Part shown: in pieces, positions 11,723 to 13,977 of the stretch | Layout of the letters: each line of letters begins with the position of its first letter | Position numbering within the stretch: the first letter of the stretch is position 1 | Assembly: GCA_002295885.1 (NCBI GenBank) | Contig: DBGM01000050.1 | Location: 1-13,977, forward strand | Direction: 5' to 3' | Origin: Phycisphaerales bacterium UBA854 | GTDB taxonomy: Bacteria; Planctomycetota; Phycisphaerae; Phycisphaerales; SM1A02 | DNA: 13,977 nucleotides | Notes under the pieces: model-generated | Databases searched by the model: none | The model's input: the letters and a program-made list of their open reading frames with translations, nothing else | What the model was told of the DNA's origin: nothing | Translations under genes and position numbers: made by a program

Positions 11723-13977
11723 ATGACCTCCACACCGACCTTCGCCCACCTCCATCTCCACACCGAGTACTCGCTGCTCGACGGCGGAAACCGCATCAAT
11801 CGACTGCTCGATCGCGTGGCCGAACTGGGCATGGACAGCGTGGCGATCACCGACCACGGGAACCTGCACGGCTGCGTCGAGTTCTACCACGCCGCGCGCA
11901 AGCGGAGCATCAAGCCCATCCTCGGCATCGAGGCCTACGTGGCACGGGGCGATCGGAGGGTGCGCAAGACCACCGGCGTCCAGGACAAGGGCGACCACCT
12001 CGTCCTGCTGGCCGAGAACGAGGCGGGATGGCGGAACCTCATGAAGCTCAGCAGCGACTCGTTCCTGCAGGGCTTCTACTACAAGCCCCGGATGGACCAC
12101 GAGACCCTGGAGATGTGGTCCGACGGACTGATCGCGATCAACGGACACCTCGGATCGTCCCTGGCCTGGCACCTGGAACGGTTCGTCGACACCGAGGACA
12201 CCGCACACTGGGACGCCGCCGTCGCCGAAGCCCGCTGGCATGCGGACACCTTCGGCACCAACGAGGACGGTGAACCGTGCTTCTTCGTCGAACTGCAGCG
12301 GAACGGAGTCCGCGAACAGGACGCCATCAACCCGCATCTGATCAGGCTGGCCCGTGAACTGGACCTGCCGCTGATCTGCGACAACGACGTCCACTTCCTC
12401 AATTCGGACGACCACGACGTGCACGACACGCTGTGCTGCATCTCGATGGCCAAGAACAAGGACGATCCGAACCGGCTCCACTACCCCGGAGACATCTACC
12501 TCAAGAGCCACGACCAGATGTCGGAACTCTTCTCCGACGTGCCGGAGACGATCGAACACGCCGCCCGCGTGGGCGAGCGGTGCAACGTCGAGCTCGACTT
12601 CGACGTGAGCCACGTCCCGCTGGTGCAGGTCGACGGTCCGACCGAGGAACCGACCTGGAACGGCGAGGACCGGACCGAGTGGTACCAGGAATGGTGCAGC
12701 CGGTTCGAACTCCGTCCGTACGACGAGTCGGACGAGAGCGGACCCGCGAAGTCGGACGTCTTCGACCAGTGCAACTCGACCCTCCGGCAGCTGTGCCGGG
12801 CCGGTCTGATCTGGCGGTACGGTGTCGACGGAATCACCGAGGCCATCACGGAGCGGTGCGAGCGGGAACTCGCCATCCTCGAAGGCAAGCAGATCAGCGC
12901 CTACTTCCTGATCGTCTGGGACTTCGTCAACTGGGCCCACGCACGGGGCATTCCCGCGTGCGCCCGCGGCAGCGGCGTGGGCACGATGGTGGGCTACATC
13001 CTCGGGATGTCGAATGCGTGTCCCGTCGAACACGGACTGCTGTTCGAACGCTTCACCGATCCCGATCGAAGCGAATACCCCGACATCGACATCGACATCT
13101 GCCAGAACGGCCGGGCGGACGTCATCAACTACGTCCGCGAGAAGTACGGGCACGTCGCGCAGATCATCACCTTCGGACGTCTCAAGGCGAAGGCCGCCAT
13201 CAAGGACGTGTCGCGGGTCTTCGGTCTGGAACCCCACGAAGGCCAGCGACTGGCCAACCTCGTGCCCGACGAACTCGGAATCACCATCGGAGACGCGCTG
13301 GAGCGCGAACCCGATCTCAAGGCGGAGTTCGATTCGAACCCGACCGTCCGCCGCATTCTCGAGTCGGCCCAGCAGCTCGAGGGGCACGCCCGGCACGCGG
13401 GCATCCACGCCGCCGGTGTGGTCGTGGCCACCCAGCCGCTGGAGACCATCGTCCCGCTCTACCGGGCGTCGGGCAGCGAGGACATGATCACCCAGTGGGA
13501 CGGACCGACCTGCGAATCGGTCGGCCTGCTGAAGATGGACTTCCTCGGGCTGCGGACACTCTCGACCATCGAACTCGCCCGCACCATGATCAAGGACGCG
13601 TTCTCCGAACAGGAGATCCGGGAGGCGACCGGCTGCACGGACGCGTCGATCCACCCCCTGGATCTGGACCGGATGGAGTACGACGATCCCAAGGTCTTCG
13701 AACTCTTCCGTCGCGGAGACACCTCGGGCATCTTCCAGTTCGAATCCGGGGGAATGCAGAGTCTGCTTCGCGACATGCAGCCGGACCGCATCCAGGACAT
13801 CATCGCGGCCAATGCGCTGTACCGGCCGGGTCCGATGGAGCTGATGAACGAGTACTGCGAACGCAAGCACGGCCGCATGTCGGTCGATCTGGTGCACCCC
13901 GTGGTCGACGATCTCACCCGCGAGACCTACGGAATCATGGTGTACCAGGAGCAGGTCATGCAGATCCTGCACGGCCT
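11723..13977 (+). CDS. dnaE: DNA polymerase III subunit alpha (3' end cut by window)
   Basis: DnaE is the replicative DNA polymerase. The 751 codons seen cover an N-terminal PHP domain (about 1-290) with HLHLHTEYSLLDG (9-21), ITDHGNLHG (42-50), GIEAYV (68-73), NGHLGSS (140-146) and NDVHF (221-225), then the palm with ACARGSGVGTMVGYILGMS (412-430), LLFERFTDP, catalytic Asp454 and Asp456 in PDIDIDIC, and third Asp606 in KMDFLGLRTL. ITFGRLKAKAAIKDV, GHARHAGIHAAG, RPGP and YGIMVYQEQVMQI also follow DnaE. An acidic, Trp-rich insert lies at about 305-350 between PHP and palm. DnaE proteins are about 1,100-1,200 residues, so about a third is missing. ATG 11723 has only a weak ribosome site (GGA about ten bases upstream). 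The 131-base gap upstream is shared with the divergent membrane protein gene. Confidence 0.97.
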   Translation, partial: MTSTPTFAHLHLHTEYSLLDGGNRINRLLDRVAELGMDSVAITDHGNLHGCVEFYHAARKRSIKPILGIEAYVARGDRRVRKTTGVQDKGDHLVLLAENEAGWRNLMKLSSDSFLQGFYYKPRMDHETLEMWSDGLIAINGHLGSSLAWHLERFVDTEDTAHWDAAVAEARWHADTFGTNEDGEPCFFVELQRNGVREQDAINPHLIRLARELDLPLICDNDVHFLNSDDHDVHDTLCCISMAKNKDDPNRLHYPGDIYLKSHDQMSELFSDVPETIEHAARVGERCNVELDFDVSHVPLVQVDGPTEEPTWNGEDRTEWYQEWCSRFELRPYDESDESGPAKSDVFDQCNSTLRQLCRAGLIWRYGVDGITEAITERCERELAILEGKQISAYFLIVWDFVNWAHARGIPACARGSGVGTMVGYILGMSNACPVEHGLLFERFTDPDRSEYPDIDIDICQNGRADVINYVREKYGHVAQIITFGRLKAKAAIKDVSRVFGLEPHEGQRLANLVPDELGITIGDALEREPDLKAEFDSNPTVRRILESAQQLEGHARHAGIHAAGVVVATQPLETIVPLYRASGSEDMITQWDGPTCESVGLLKMDFLGLRTLSTIELARTMIKDAFSEQEIREATGCTDASIHPLDLDRMEYDDPKVFELFRRGDTSGIFQFESGGMQSLLRDMQPDRIQDIIAANALYRPGPMELMNEYCERKHGRMSVDLVHPVVDDLTRETYGIMVYQEQVMQILHG

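Noticed and set aside
11498..13972. An 824-residue open reading frame antisense to dnaE
   Set aside because: It is a shadow of dnaE in GC-rich sequence. The dnaE frame has unmistakable polymerase and PHP motifs over the same bases, while the antisense product is a low-complexity mixture of Val, Asp, Arg and Gly without any known motif.
1..13977. Mobile, defence or prophage element
   Set aside because: No transposase, integrase, toxin-antitoxin, restriction or CRISPR signature, no long repeats and no shift in base composition were seen; the genes are mostly housekeeping.

Overview
This window is GC-rich, densely coding bacterial DNA of core-chromosome character. It holds 17 protein-coding genes, two of them cut by the window ends (gap at the left, dnaE at the right). 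I see no tRNA, rRNA, CRISPR array, insertion sequence, prophage gene or riboswitch, and no gene-free stretch longer than about 140 bases. An LptB ATPase and a lipoprotein point to a diderm cell. A PEGA-type lipoprotein, a ThiD2-ThiE fusion, a DnaE whose nucleotide-binding loop reads ARGSG rather than GPGRGS, and several family-less proteins together suggest a member of the Planctomycetota, possibly Phycisphaerae. That placement is inference from remembered family features, not from a search.

Left block (minus strand, read from 5284 down to 1): a low-molecular-weight phosphatase resembling arginine phosphatase YwlE, rpiB, a ThiD2-ThiE thiamine-phosphate synthase, a PhnP-like metallo-beta-lactamase-fold hydrolase, the ATP synthase gamma subunit atpG, a PduO-type cobalamin adenosyltransferase, and gap. 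The first three are joined by two ATGA stop/start overlaps and form a tight operon. The others follow in the same direction with gaps of 80, 53, 4 and 52 bases. The atpG gene stands apart from every other ATP synthase gene.

Middle block (plus strand, 5423 to 11279): two cytosolic proteins of unknown function, a two-helix membrane protein with a possible PH-like C-terminal domain, lptB, a PEGA lipoprotein, an exported coiled-coil protein with an FxLYD-like C-terminus, a short membrane-anchored protein, and a class IV aminotransferase. Four of these eight are envelope proteins next to or near lptB, the ATPase that drives lipopolysaccharide export, so an envelope-related cluster is plausible.

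Right block: a 103-residue membrane protein on the minus strand ends base-to-base against the aminotransferase. Across a 131-base divergent gap begins dnaE, the replicative DNA polymerase alpha subunit, running off the window after 751 codons.

The window looks mostly like housekeeping sequence. The points most worth a second look are the predicted arginine-phosphatase signature, the metal-site Cys-to-His change in the DnaE PHP domain, the isolated atpG, and the uncharacterised envelope genes around lptB. I found no convincing sign of a complete new defence, mobile or biosynthetic system.
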